A DNA stretch of 8,574 nt from JANXSD01 sp038206385 (GTDB lineage Bacteria > Bacteroidota > Bacteroidia > AKYH767-A > OLB10). Every line of letters begins with the position of its first letter. The stretch's first letter is position 1. Position numbers and translations under genes: made by a program. Under the pieces are notes generated by a model. The model was given only the letters and a program-made list of their open reading frames with translations, was not told the DNA's origin and made no database searches. Where the stretch lies: positions 1-8,574 of the forward strand of contig JBBRAW010000131.1 of assembly GCA_038206385.1 (NCBI GenBank), read 5' to 3'. Below, piece after piece: positions 1-6,553 of the stretch.

Positions 1-240
1 ATTCTGCATTCCACCAGAAGTAACAATTGGAAGGGGGGTGGCAATTTGCCCCCACCCTTTAGATATTTCTTCATCTCTTCTTCGCAAATCTATTATTTAA
101 CCTTTAGGATCAATCGAATCATTTAGAACCTTTACTACATCTTCAATTACAAAAAATAATTCTCCATCAAGATTAACTTTTCTTACTTCTGTTCCCTCAA
201 AAATTGAAATTTTATTAGGAATTTCATTTTTTTTACTCAT
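1..240 (-). pseudogene. Bro-N / phage antirepressor-like protein, N-terminal part, interrupted by an in-frame stop
   Basis: Reading minus from the ATG at 240-238 gives MSKKNEIPNKISIFEG, then FFVIEDVVKVLNDS, DPKG, a TAA stop at 99-97 (codon 48), and in the same frame IIDLRRRDEEISKGWGQIA, TPLPIVTSGGMQN up to the window edge. The order of F-x-V-x-D-V-V, DPK-x-Y, RRRDEE, KGWGQI, TPL and GG-x-Q-N is what I know from Bro-N domain proteins (phage antirepressors and DinD-like proteins) of Bacteroidota. Family members usually have a Tyr after DPK-x, exactly where the stop sits, so a single TAT/TAC to TAA change explains the break. Family proteins bind DNA or act as regulators in phages and accessory loci; a role here is unknown. 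The gene continues past position 1. The start overlaps the stop of the preceding small frame (ATGA), suggesting it was once translationally coupled to it. Family assignment is fairly sure; whether the stop is biological or a sequencing error cannot be told. Confidence 0.75.
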
Positions 241-341
241 TGTATTAAATCATTATAGGTTAATCGTTTTCCAGTAACATTTGCTAAAATTAAATCAAAT
301 CGGTTACTTGTTGAAATTTTACGAGTATTAAACCACATCAT
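237..341 (-). CDS. Small unidentified ORF (34 aa), possible 3' remnant of a gene upstream of the Bro-N gene
   Basis: The frame begins with two consecutive ATG codons (341-339, 338-336) and encodes MMWFNTRKISTSN, then RFDLILANVTGKRLTYNDLIQ, ending in a TGA at 239-237. That TGA overlaps the ATG of the Bro-N gene (ATGA), a common arrangement for co-translated neighbours. The peptide is hydrophilic to mixed and looks protein-like, but I do not recognise it. It has no visible signal peptide or membrane segment. The frame is closed upstream by a TAG at 353-351, so at most three more codons could precede the ATG. The first bases overlap the end of the kelch frame in another phase. It may be a genuine small gene, but the abrupt start inside kelch sequence makes a 3' remnant of a longer gene, cut by a deletion or insertion, at least as likely. 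Confidence 0.35.
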   Translation of the reverse strand: MMWFNTRKISTSNRFDLILANVTGKRLTYNDLIQ

Positions 342-669
342 AAATATCAACTACATTAGATACAACATTTGTAGCATCAACACCACCAGCAAATAATATC
401 TTATTGCCAGCAACCGCAGCTGCTAGTACAGTTCTGCCTTTTGAAATTGAACCGGCAGTCCAACTATTAGAAGTGTCTTGATAAAAATCACAAACGGCTG
501 GAAGAATTGTAGTAAATCCGATACCACCAGCGAAAATTGCTTTAGAGCCCACTGATGCAGCGGCTAATGAACTCCTAGTTGAAGATAAATTTGCAATCGA
601 CCATTGGGCATAGTAGTTTAAATTAATAATCAGCAAAACTATCGTTAAAAAAGTAATTAATTTTTTCAT
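328..669 (-). CDS. Secreted kelch-repeat protein, truncated (113 aa)
   Basis: The first ~21 residues (MKKLITFLTIVLLIINLN, then YYAQ) form a clear signal peptide, so the product would be exported. The mature part contains about one and three quarters kelch-type blades: W-S-I-A-N-L-S-S-x-R, then LAAASVGSKAIFAGG, CDFYQDTSNSWTAG, and a second LAAAVAGNKILFAGG followed by VVDIYD. Kelch motifs build beta-propellers that need several blades (usually four to seven). Bacteroidota secreted members are normally several hundred residues long and often end in a type IX secretion sorting domain; both are missing here. The frame stops right after DIYD, where the next kelch residues (typically x-x-T-x-x-W) should follow, so the gene is most likely a 5' remnant that cannot form a closed propeller. 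A TAnnTTTG box lies about 30 bases upstream of the start, so it may still be transcribed. Kelch similarity is clear; function is unknown. Confidence 0.65.
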   Translation of the reverse strand: MKKLITFLTIVLLIINLNYYAQWSIANLSSTRSSLAAASVGSKAIFAGGIGFTTILPAVCDFYQDTSNSWTAGSISKGRTVLAAAVAGNKILFAGGVDATNVVSNVVDIYDVV

Positions 670-699
670 AATATTTCAGGAGTTAAGTGATTATCAAAA

Positions 700-707
700 C
701 AAAAATA
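700..707 (-). promoter_or_regulatory. Candidate Bacteroidota -7 box for the kelch gene
   Basis: Reading minus, TATTTTTG matches the Bacteroidota -7 consensus TAnnTTTG and lies about 30 bases before the kelch ATG at 669. No good -33 TTG is seen at the usual spacing, so this rests on the -7 box alone in an AT-rich stretch. Confidence 0.35.
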
Positions 708-1290
708 ATTTAATAAACGAAATATCTGGAAACAACAATTTTGTTGAAATTGGAACAAATTAATTTTAATAGTAAGAAACAGAAAATTAAACTAAATGAT
801 ATTACGATTCTTCGTTTTAATAAAAGTTAAAAAACGCTCCTTAAAACATGAATCAACTCAAACTCTGAGAGAAGCTTTTTTGCAAATTAAATCCAAGCTT
901 TCCGCTTAACGCTGATTTTTAAAAAACAATATCATTAAGATGAAACAGTATTTGCAAATCATAAATAGAAGCTTAGGTTGTAAACAACCATTTTCAAAAT
1001 ACTTTTCGAAATAAAATTTTCATGTCTTCTAACTATTTGAATCATTATTTAGCCTAATTCATCTTATTGAATGATTGATAATTAATTTATCTAGTGAAAT
1101 AAAAATAATCCAGAATGCTTAATTTTTAGAACAATGTTGACTATTTTAAATTCAATTAGTTAATAACCAAGAGTTTAAGTGAAATGACTCAAGTTAAATC
1201 GATATAAATAATGATCATTTAATAGAACTTCTTTAACAAATAGATATTAACAATCAGTATGTTGAAAGAAATTTGGGTGAAAATACAATT
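708..1290. other. AT-rich intergenic stretch with no recognisable gene
   Basis: Both strands are crowded with stop codons. The longest ATG-started frame I noticed by eye (940-1014, plus, 24 codons) has no family resemblance or start context. No tRNA, rRNA, CRISPR-like or tandem repeat is visible. Short dyads exist, such as CAACAA-TT-TTGTTG at 733-746 and AATCATT/AATGATT about 23 bases apart near 1040-1077, but these are expected by chance at this base composition. The stretch separates the decaying left patch from the intact genes to the right and may be eroded accessory DNA. Confidence 0.6.
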
Positions 1291-1318
1291 TTTGTAGGCG
1301 AAAATATGTTTATCTTTG
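1291..1318 (+). promoter_or_regulatory. Bacteroidota-type promoter for the coiled-coil lipoprotein gene
   Basis: TATCTTTG at 1311-1318 matches the -7 consensus TAnnTTTG exactly, and TTTG at 1291-1294 can serve as the -33 element, with 16 bases between them (slightly short but near the usual range). Transcription would start around 1325, giving a leader of roughly 20 bases before the ATG at 1344. There is no Shine-Dalgarno sequence, as is usual in this phylum. Confidence 0.55.
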
Positions 1319-1343
1319 ACTAACAATAAAAATAACCTTGATC

Positions 1344-2207
1344 ATGAAACAATTATTAGGCATATTAGGAATGTGCATTTTATTAACTAGTTGCGGACCA
1401 GACTACAAAGCTGAAGTTGATCGAATGAATCATCAGCGCGATAGTTTGATGGCACAATATGACGCTAAGGATTCAGTCATCAATGGCTATATGCAAGACA
1501 TCAGTGAAATTCAGACAAACATAGATGGATTGACGCATCAGGAAGAGATGTTAAATCGTTCAACAGCAAACAACCCGGAAGCTACACAAGATTCCAAAAC
1601 AAAAATCATGAACGACATCGAAGCAATTCGTCAGATGATCGATCAAAATAAAAAGAAATTAGGTGATCTTCAATCAAGAATTCGCAAGAATAATATTAAG
1701 ATTGGAGAATTAGAAAAAGTAATTGCATCTTTAAACAATCAACTTGCAGCAAAAGATTCAAGTATAAATGCAATGAACGAAAATGTTCTTGCACTAAATG
1801 GAACTATCAATGAAATGAAAAGCACCATCGATACTATCCGTATGGATAATGCAACAAAATTAAGTGAGATAAAAGATAAAACTTCAAAATTAAATACAGC
1901 TTATTATACAATTGGAACATATAAGCAATTGCGCGATAAAAAAGTTTTAACAAAGCAAGGTGGTTTCTTAGGAATGGGTAAACAAAAGTCGGTTGTTTCA
2001 GATTTTAATCAAGATGCCTTTACTCAAATTGATGTTACCAGTACAAAAACAATTACGTTAAACACGAAGGATGCTAAATTAATTAGTACACATCCATCTG
2101 GAACATATAAACTTCAACATGAGAACGACAAAGTAACCTCTATTGAAATTACGGATCCAGAAAAATTCTGGAAAGCTTCTAAATATTTAGTTGTAGTAAC
2201 TGATTAA
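1344..2207 (+). CDS. Coiled-coil lipoprotein, possibly of the Cbp1-like family (287 aa)
   Basis: Residues 1-17 (MKQLLGILGMCILLTSC) are a lipoprotein signal with lipobox L14-T15-S16-C17, so Cys17 should be lipidated and the protein anchored in a membrane, probably the outer one. Residues ~21-185 are rich in E, K, Q, N, D and spaced I/L/M, the pattern of a long interrupted coiled coil. A C-terminal globular domain follows (~186-287) with AYYTIGTYKQLRDKKVLTK, GGFLGMGK, DFNQDAFTQID, STHPSGTYKL and a hydrophobic KYLVVVTD end. The whole layout matches a conserved Bacteroidota lipoprotein family that I recall being annotated as Cbp1-type collagen-binding adhesin or hypothetical; collagen binding should not be assumed here. 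I chose ATG 1344 over an in-frame TTG at 1338 because it places K2 and the hydrophobic core directly at the N-terminus. The gene has its own promoter and terminator, so it is probably monocistronic. Confidence 0.85.
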   Translation: MKQLLGILGMCILLTSCGPDYKAEVDRMNHQRDSLMAQYDAKDSVINGYMQDISEIQTNIDGLTHQEEMLNRSTANNPEATQDSKTKIMNDIEAIRQMIDQNKKKLGDLQSRIRKNNIKIGELEKVIASLNNQLAAKDSSINAMNENVLALNGTINEMKSTIDTIRMDNATKLSEIKDKTSKLNTAYYTIGTYKQLRDKKVLTKQGGFLGMGKQKSVVSDFNQDAFTQIDVTSTKTITLNTKDAKLISTHPSGTYKLQHENDKVTSIEITDPEKFWKASKYLVVVTD

Positions 2208-2227
2208 TTTAATTCTTTATTACGAGT

Positions 2228-2260
2228 AAAAAACGCCTCAAATTACGAGGCGTTTTTTTT
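2228..2260 (+). terminator. Intrinsic terminator after the lipoprotein gene
   Basis: A perfect stem pairs AAAAAACGCCTC (2228-2239) with GAGGCGTTTTTT (2247-2258) around the 7-base loop AAATTAC, and the T run continues to 2260. The GC-rich core followed by eight T's is a textbook rho-independent terminator, 21 bases after the lipoprotein stop. The A run on the left side means it could also work on the minus strand, although no minus-strand gene abuts it. Confidence 0.9.
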
Positions 2261-2294
2261 TATTATATTCGTAACAGATAAAAAGTATCAATGA

Positions 2295-2310
2295 ACTATT
2301 TTAAAATAGT
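2295..2310. repeat. Perfect 16-base palindrome upstream of the acyltransferase gene
   Basis: ACTATTTTAAAATAGT reads the same on both strands, 36 bases before the acyltransferase ATG and 35 bases after the terminator. A further AAATAGT half-site copy follows at 2316-2322. The position fits an operator, but the sequence is only A/T in its core, and such palindromes arise easily in AT-rich DNA. No regulator gene is nearby to pair with it. Confidence 0.4.
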
Positions 2311-2346
2311 CCACTAAATAGTTAAACATTTTATTTTATAAACTTA

Positions 2347-2892
2347 ATGCGGTTTCTCTATAAATTCTTTTTTTTTAGATTAGGATGGAAAATCATTGGC
2401 GATGTTCCGCGTGATTTAAAAAAGTATATAATTATTGTTGCACCACATAGTAGTAATTGGGATTTTTTAATTGGTTTATCCTTAAGAAGTATCATGAAAT
2501 TTCCATCCAATTACTTAGCTAAAAAGGAATTATTCAAACCACCATTTGGATGGCTATTTAAACGGCTGGGAGGATTTCCTGTTGACAGAGACAAACACAG
2601 TAATCTTGTTGACCAAGTTGTTGCTCTTTACAATAAAGAGGAGCAATTTGTGATTGCAATTGCGCCAGAAGGAACGAGAAAAAATGTTTCTAAATGGAAG
2701 ACAGGATTTTATCATATATCCGTAAAAGCAAAAGTTCCAATTGTAATGGTAGCATTAGATTATGAGCATAAAAGTATACTTTGGGCAAAGCCATTTTATC
2801 CTGTTGGTGATTTTGAAATAGATCGAAAAGTGATTGAGGAATTTTTTAAAGGTATTAAAGGTAAAAATCGTGAGGTAATGCCAATTTCATAG
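2347..2892 (+). CDS. PlsC-type 1-acyl-sn-glycerol-3-phosphate acyltransferase family protein (181 aa)
   Basis: The protein carries the glycerolipid acyltransferase signature in order: APHSSNWDF with the catalytic H-x4-D pair (His34, Asp39), GGFPVDR (75-81) for glycerol-phosphate contact, APEGTR (106-111) with the conserved EGTR, and KVPIVMVALDY (129-139) as the fourth block. Family members transfer an acyl chain from acyl-ACP or acyl-CoA to lysophosphatidic acid or a related acceptor at the inner face of the cytoplasmic membrane. At 181 residues it is one of the short members, lacking the long N-terminal membrane segment of classical PlsC; only the N-terminal FLYKFFFFRLGW stretch is hydrophobic enough to touch the membrane. 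The acceptor could therefore be a lysophospholipid, ornithine lipid or other molecule rather than LPA. No clear TAnnTTTG box was found in the 86 bases after the upstream terminator. It converges on the MORN-repeat gene with only 10 bases between stops. Confidence 0.88.
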   Translation: MRFLYKFFFFRLGWKIIGDVPRDLKKYIIIVAPHSSNWDFLIGLSLRSIMKFPSNYLAKKELFKPPFGWLFKRLGGFPVDRDKHSNLVDQVVALYNKEEQFVIAIAPEGTRKNVSKWKTGFYHISVKAKVPIVMVALDYEHKSILWAKPFYPVGDFEIDRKVIEEFFKGIKGKNREVMPIS

Positions 2893-2902
2893 GGAAGATT
2901 TT

Positions 2903-3619
2903 TTATTTCGTCATTAGCATACCATTATTATAAATTTCTGTTTTTAGGATAGCTCCAGTTGCATCATATTCTATCCAAACACCTTCCTTTACTCCTTTGA
3001 TATAGGAACCTGTTTCTTTTACTTTTCCATTAAGATGATATAGTTTTAATACACCATCTTCAAGATCATTTTTATAATTCATTTCAAAAATCAAAGTTCT
3101 TGCACTATCCGCATTAAATTGACGATAAATTCCTTCACGTTTTCCGTTGAGATAATTTTTTTCTTCAGCTATTTTTCCATCTTCAAAAAACACTTTCCAA
3201 TTACCTGTTGCAATTCCATTTTTATAATTCTCAATTGATTTTAACGCATCATTTTCAGAATAGAAATTCCAAGTAGAATCTTTTTTCTGATCAATATAAT
3301 TTCCTTTTGCAAGTACTTTTCCTGATTCATAGTAACTAACAGCATGTGCTTTCAGTCCTGACTTTTCAAATGTTACAATTCCCTTAATCTTTCCACTCTC
3401 ATACCATGTTTTGGTAACACCTACAGGTTTATTATTTATAAAAAATGTTCGTGAGTAAAGCGTGTCTGTTCTATAATATTTACGCCACTCACCTTGCTTC
3501 AATCCCTTTGCATCTACCCTATTGATAGTATCACCATTAAAAATTTGATAGGGCGCTTTTTGTGCTTCTGCGAATAACACAGAAAGGATTATCATGGCAA
3601 TCAAATACATTTTCTTCAT
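2903..3619 (-). CDS. Secreted MORN_2-repeat protein (YwqK-like), 238 aa
   Basis: From the chosen start the first 20 residues (MKKMYLIAMIILSVLFAEAQ) are a signal peptide with cleavage around A-E-A-Q, so the product is exported. The rest is a run of about eight degenerate repeats of ~22-25 residues with the MORN_2 pattern Y-x-x-G-K-x-x-x-x-x-Y-x-x-G-x-x-x-G-x-W-x-x-Y, for example GLKQGEWRKYY (39-49), TWYESGKIKG (71-80), YYESGKVLAKGNY (97-109), NGIATGNWKVFFEDGKIAEE (134-153), LNGKREGIYRQF (158-169) and KGVKEGVWIEYDATG (209-222). Databases often call such proteins YwqK-family antitoxins, but no toxin gene is adjacent and the signal peptide argues for an envelope role, so that label should not be taken as function. 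An in-frame ATG at 3655 would add 12 residues (MTLNSHFYQLCD) in front of the signal peptide. I prefer 3619 because the longer form spoils the signal sequence, and its ATG overlaps a TGACTTTG near-match to the -7 promoter box (3654-3647). Divergent from the TonB receptor gene. Confidence 0.85.
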   Translation of the reverse strand: MKKMYLIAMIILSVLFAEAQKAPYQIFNGDTINRVDAKGLKQGEWRKYYRTDTLYSRTFFINNKPVGVTKTWYESGKIKGIVTFEKSGLKAHAVSYYESGKVLAKGNYIDQKKDSTWNFYSENDALKSIENYKNGIATGNWKVFFEDGKIAEEKNYLNGKREGIYRQFNADSARTLIFEMNYKNDLEDGVLKLYHLNGKVKETGSYIKGVKEGVWIEYDATGAILKTEIYNNGMLMTK

Positions 3620-3684
3620 ATCACAAAGTTGGTAAAAATGAGAGTTCAAAGTCATTAATTTTAATCTTTATTCGATAATATTAC

Positions 3685-3711
3685 TTTCATATCCTCAAAT
3701 CATTATTTTTG
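3685..3711 (+). promoter_or_regulatory. Candidate promoter for the TonB-dependent receptor gene
   Basis: TATTTTTG at 3704-3711 matches the TAnnTTTG -7 consensus, with an imperfect -33 candidate TTTC at 3685-3688, 15 bases upstream. Transcription would start about 7 bases past the box, leaving a leader of only some 10 bases before the ATG at 3729. The 109-base gap to the divergent MORN-repeat gene must hold the control sequences of both genes; no Fur-like or other known operator is obvious in it. Confidence 0.45.
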
Positions 3712-3728
3712 TTATCCAACAAAACCCT

Positions 3729-6542
3729 ATGCAACACAAACATCTCTTAATTCGCATATTGATGCTAAGCAGTATTCTGACGGGTTCATTCACTACTATT
3801 TTTGCTCAACAAATCATTAAAGGCATCATTAGAGATAAAATTACTAATGAAGGATTAATCGGTGCTACGATCAATGTAAAGAGTACTACAAACGGAGTTT
3901 CAGCAGATATTGATGGCAATTTTACATTGGAAATAAAAACTGATTTACCAGTAACATTAGTAGTTAGTTATTTAGGATATGTAACTCAGGAAATTATCGT
4001 AACGGATGCATCAAAAAAGCTAAATATTATTTTAGAGAATAATGAAATGCAATTAAAGGAAGTACATATTACCGACTCAAGATTAACAGAAAAACAAAGA
4101 GAATCGGCTCTTACTGTCGAAGCGATGGATATAATTGCCATTAAGCAAACTCCTGCTGCAAATTTTTATGATGGATTAGGTTCATTAAAAGGTGTTGATC
4201 TTACTTCAGCAAGTTTAGCGTTCAAAGTAATCAATACGAGAGGCTTTAATAGTACGTCACCAGTTCGTTCTTTGCAGGTTATTGATGGAGTAGATAATCA
4301 AGCACCAGGATTAAATTTTTCATTAGGAAATTTTCTTGGATGTTCAGAGTTAGATTTATTGAAAGTAGATTTAGTTGTTGGAGCGAGTTCAGCGTTTTAT
4401 GGTCCGAATGCATTTAATGGAGTTGTAAGTATGACTACCATAAGTCCATTTGTAAAACCTGGTTTTGAGATATCTGTAAAGAGTGGATCAAGAGATTTAT
4501 TAGAAACTGCGATGCGCTATGCAGTAGTATTTAAAAACAAAGCTGGTCAAGATAAATTCGGAATGAAATTTAATGCTTACATTTTTAGAGCGCATGATTG
4601 GGAAGCAAAAAATTATTCGGCAACACCACAAACTAAAGATCCTATTACCAATCCTGGTGGTTACGATGCTGTAAATATTTATGGTGATGAATATTTTAAT
4701 GGTGGTGCAACCTATTCAGGTCGGCCAACGAGTTATCCTGGATTAGGAGTTATTTATCGAACTGGTTATGCTGAACCTGATTTAGTAGATTACAATACAA
4801 AAAACATAAAATTAAATGCAGCGTTTCATTATAAAATTCGAAAAGAAACGGAATTAATTTACTCATCTAATTTTGGTAGTGGAACAACCGTTTATCAAGG
4901 TGACAATAGATATAGCCTAAAGGATATTTTATTTTTCCAAAATAGAATTGAAATCCGTAAACCTAATAAATTTTTTATTCGTGCATATATGACAACAGAA
5001 GATGCTGGAAAATCTTACGATGCATTTTTCACATCCCTACTTTTGCAACGGGAAACAAAACCAGATGATAGATGGGCACAAGATTATGCTTTTTATTGGT
5101 CGAAATATATTAAACCAAAAATTACTTTAGCAAACTATCCTGCATTGCCGCAAGCACCATCACCAGGATCACCAAATTATTCGACTTTGTATCAACAATA
5201 TATTTTATCTATCAACCCAACTCTGATAAATACATATCCTGATTCTATGAGATTATATCATAGTCTTGCAGCAGCTTATGCAAATGGTATTGGTAATCCA
5301 CTTTTAGGTTACAAAGCATTTTTAGAACCTGGAACTTATGCCTTTGATACTGCATTTAAAAGTATCACCACTCGTCAATCGTTTTCAGAAGGTGGTTCAC
5401 GCTTTTATGATAAATCAGCGTTGATGCATGTTCATGGTGAATACAAATTTAATTTGCAAGTTTTCGATTTAACTACCGGAGCTAATTACAGAAAGTACTT
5501 ACCAAATTCGAACGGTACAATTTTCAGTGATACCATGCAACGAAAAATAACGAATGAAGAATGGGGAGCTTATGCTGGTGTTGATAAAAAATTATTTAAA
5601 GAGAAAGTAAAACTTAATGCGACTGTTCGTTTAGATAAAAATGAAAATTTTGATTATCTCGTTTCACCAGCTTTTTCAGGAATTTATAGTCCATCTAAAA
5701 ATCATACATTTCGTATTTCTTTTAGTTCAGCAATCAGAAATCCAACTTTGCAAGATCAATATTTGTTTTATCAAGTTGGTCGCGCTACGTTGCTAGGAAA
5801 TTTAAATGGATTTGATTCATTAGTAACAATAGAATCATTACTTAAAAGTTTTAACAGTTCTTCACCAGATTCGTTGGCATATTTTAATGTAGCTCCTGTT
5901 CGTCCTGAACGTGTTAAAACAATAGAAGCCGGTTATCGTACTACGCTATTTGAACATCTTTATATGGATATGAATTATTATTATAGCACCTATCATGATT
6001 TTATTGGATATCGAATTGGTGCTGATGTTAACGTGCAAACAAATGCAGCTTTGCCAATAACTTTAAACAACGTATATCGAATTGCTTCTAACTCAAATGA
6101 TGTAGTCACTACAATGGGTGCTTCCTTTGGATTTAATTATTATTTTTCTCAATCTTTTTCAATAAATGGAAATTGGTCGTGGAATGAATTAGACCGACAT
6201 CATTCAAATGATCCGTTGATACCAGCATTTAATACTCCAAAAAATAAATACAATATTGGTTTTGCTGGAAATGATATCATCAATAAAGTTGGAAAAAATT
6301 GGGGATTCAATATTAATTATAAGTGGGTTCAAGGATTTAAGTTTGAAGGTTCTCCTCAGTTTACTGGAGATATTCCTAGTTATGGAATAATGGATGCGCA
6401 GATTAATAAGAAATTTGCAGAAACAAAAACGACAATTAAAATTGGGTTGACAAATTTATTAAACAATAAGCATTTCGAAGTTTATGGTGGTCCGGAAGTA
6501 GGAAGATTATTATACTTTCAACTACTAGTTGAATTGAACTAA
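3729..6542 (+). CDS. TonB-dependent outer-membrane receptor with CarboxypepD_reg-like N-terminal domain (937 aa)
   Basis: Residues 1-27 (MQHKHLLIRILMLSS, then ILTGSFTTIFAQ) are a signal peptide. Residues ~28-103 are a carboxypeptidase-regulatory-like beta-sandwich: IIKGIIRDKITNEGLIGATI, then DIDGNFTL and VVSYLGYVTQEIIV. This domain is typical of Bacteroidota receptors. The plug spans ~120-240, with VINTRGFN (167-174), LQVIDGVDNQ (182-191) and LVVGASSAFYGPNAFNGVVS (215-234). The remainder is the 22-strand barrel, with repeated aromatic/polar alternating strands and a closing GRLLYFQLLVELN. Such receptors import large or scarce substrates across the outer membrane using energy from TonB-ExbBD. 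No susD partner follows, so it is not a SusCD glycan importer pair; iron chelates, cobalamin, peptides or other ligands are all possible and nothing here decides between them. Length is normal and the frame is intact. Its stop is 11 bases from the convergent priA stop. Confidence 0.9.
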   Translation: MQHKHLLIRILMLSSILTGSFTTIFAQQIIKGIIRDKITNEGLIGATINVKSTTNGVSADIDGNFTLEIKTDLPVTLVVSYLGYVTQEIIVTDASKKLNIILENNEMQLKEVHITDSRLTEKQRESALTVEAMDIIAIKQTPAANFYDGLGSLKGVDLTSASLAFKVINTRGFNSTSPVRSLQVIDGVDNQAPGLNFSLGNFLGCSELDLLKVDLVVGASSAFYGPNAFNGVVSMTTISPFVKPGFEISVKSGSRDLLETAMRYAVVFKNKAGQDKFGMKFNAYIFRAHDWEAKNYSATPQTKDPITNPGGYDAVNIYGDEYFNGGATYSGRPTSYPGLGVIYRTGYAEPDLVDYNTKNIKLNAAFHYKIRKETELIYSSNFGSGTTVYQGDNRYSLKDILFFQNRIEIRKPNKFFIRAYMTTEDAGKSYDAFFTSLLLQRETKPDDRWAQDYAFYWSKYIKPKITLANYPALPQAPSPGSPNYSTLYQQYILSINPTLINTYPDSMRLYHSLAAAYANGIGNPLLGYKAFLEPGTYAFDTAFKSITTRQSFSEGGSRFYDKSALMHVHGEYKFNLQVFDLTTGANYRKYLPNSNGTIFSDTMQRKITNEEWGAYAGVDKKLFKEKVKLNATVRLDKNENFDYLVSPAFSGIYSPSKNHTFRISFSSAIRNPTLQDQYLFYQVGRATLLGNLNGFDSLVTIESLLKSFNSSSPDSLAYFNVAPVRPERVKTIEAGYRTTLFEHLYMDMNYYYSTYHDFIGYRIGADVNVQTNAALPITLNNVYRIASNSNDVVTTMGASFGFNYYFSQSFSINGNWSWNELDRHHSNDPLIPAFNTPKNKYNIGFAGNDIINKVGKNWGFNINYKWVQGFKFEGSPQFTGDIPSYGIMDAQINKKFAETKTTIKIGLTNLLNNKHFEVYGGPEVGRLLYFQLLVELN

Positions 6543-6553
6543 AAATTAATAAT

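Noticed and set aside
31..57. G-rich then C-rich stretch that could fold as a hairpin or act as a slippery tract
   Set aside because: It encodes the conserved Bro-N segment KGWGQIA-TPLP, whose Gly and Pro codons explain the G and C runs; the pairing is imperfect and has no T run.
733..746. CAACAA-TT-TTGTTG dyad upstream of the kelch gene
   Set aside because: Short and low in complexity, with a loop too small for a hairpin, and the gene it would control is already a fragment.
940..1014. 24-codon plus-strand ORF (MKQYLQIINRSLG…)
   Set aside because: Too short, no start context, no similarity I can recognise, and such frames are expected by chance in 600 bases.
1338..1343. TTG start two codons before the lipoprotein ATG
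   Set aside because: TTG starts are rare, and the ATG at 1344 gives the cleaner lipoprotein signal; the difference is only two residues.
2903..3619. Toxin-antitoxin system suggested by the YwqK antitoxin label of MORN_2 proteins
   Set aside because: No toxin gene is adjacent, the protein is exported by a signal peptide, and its convergent neighbour is a lipid acyltransferase.
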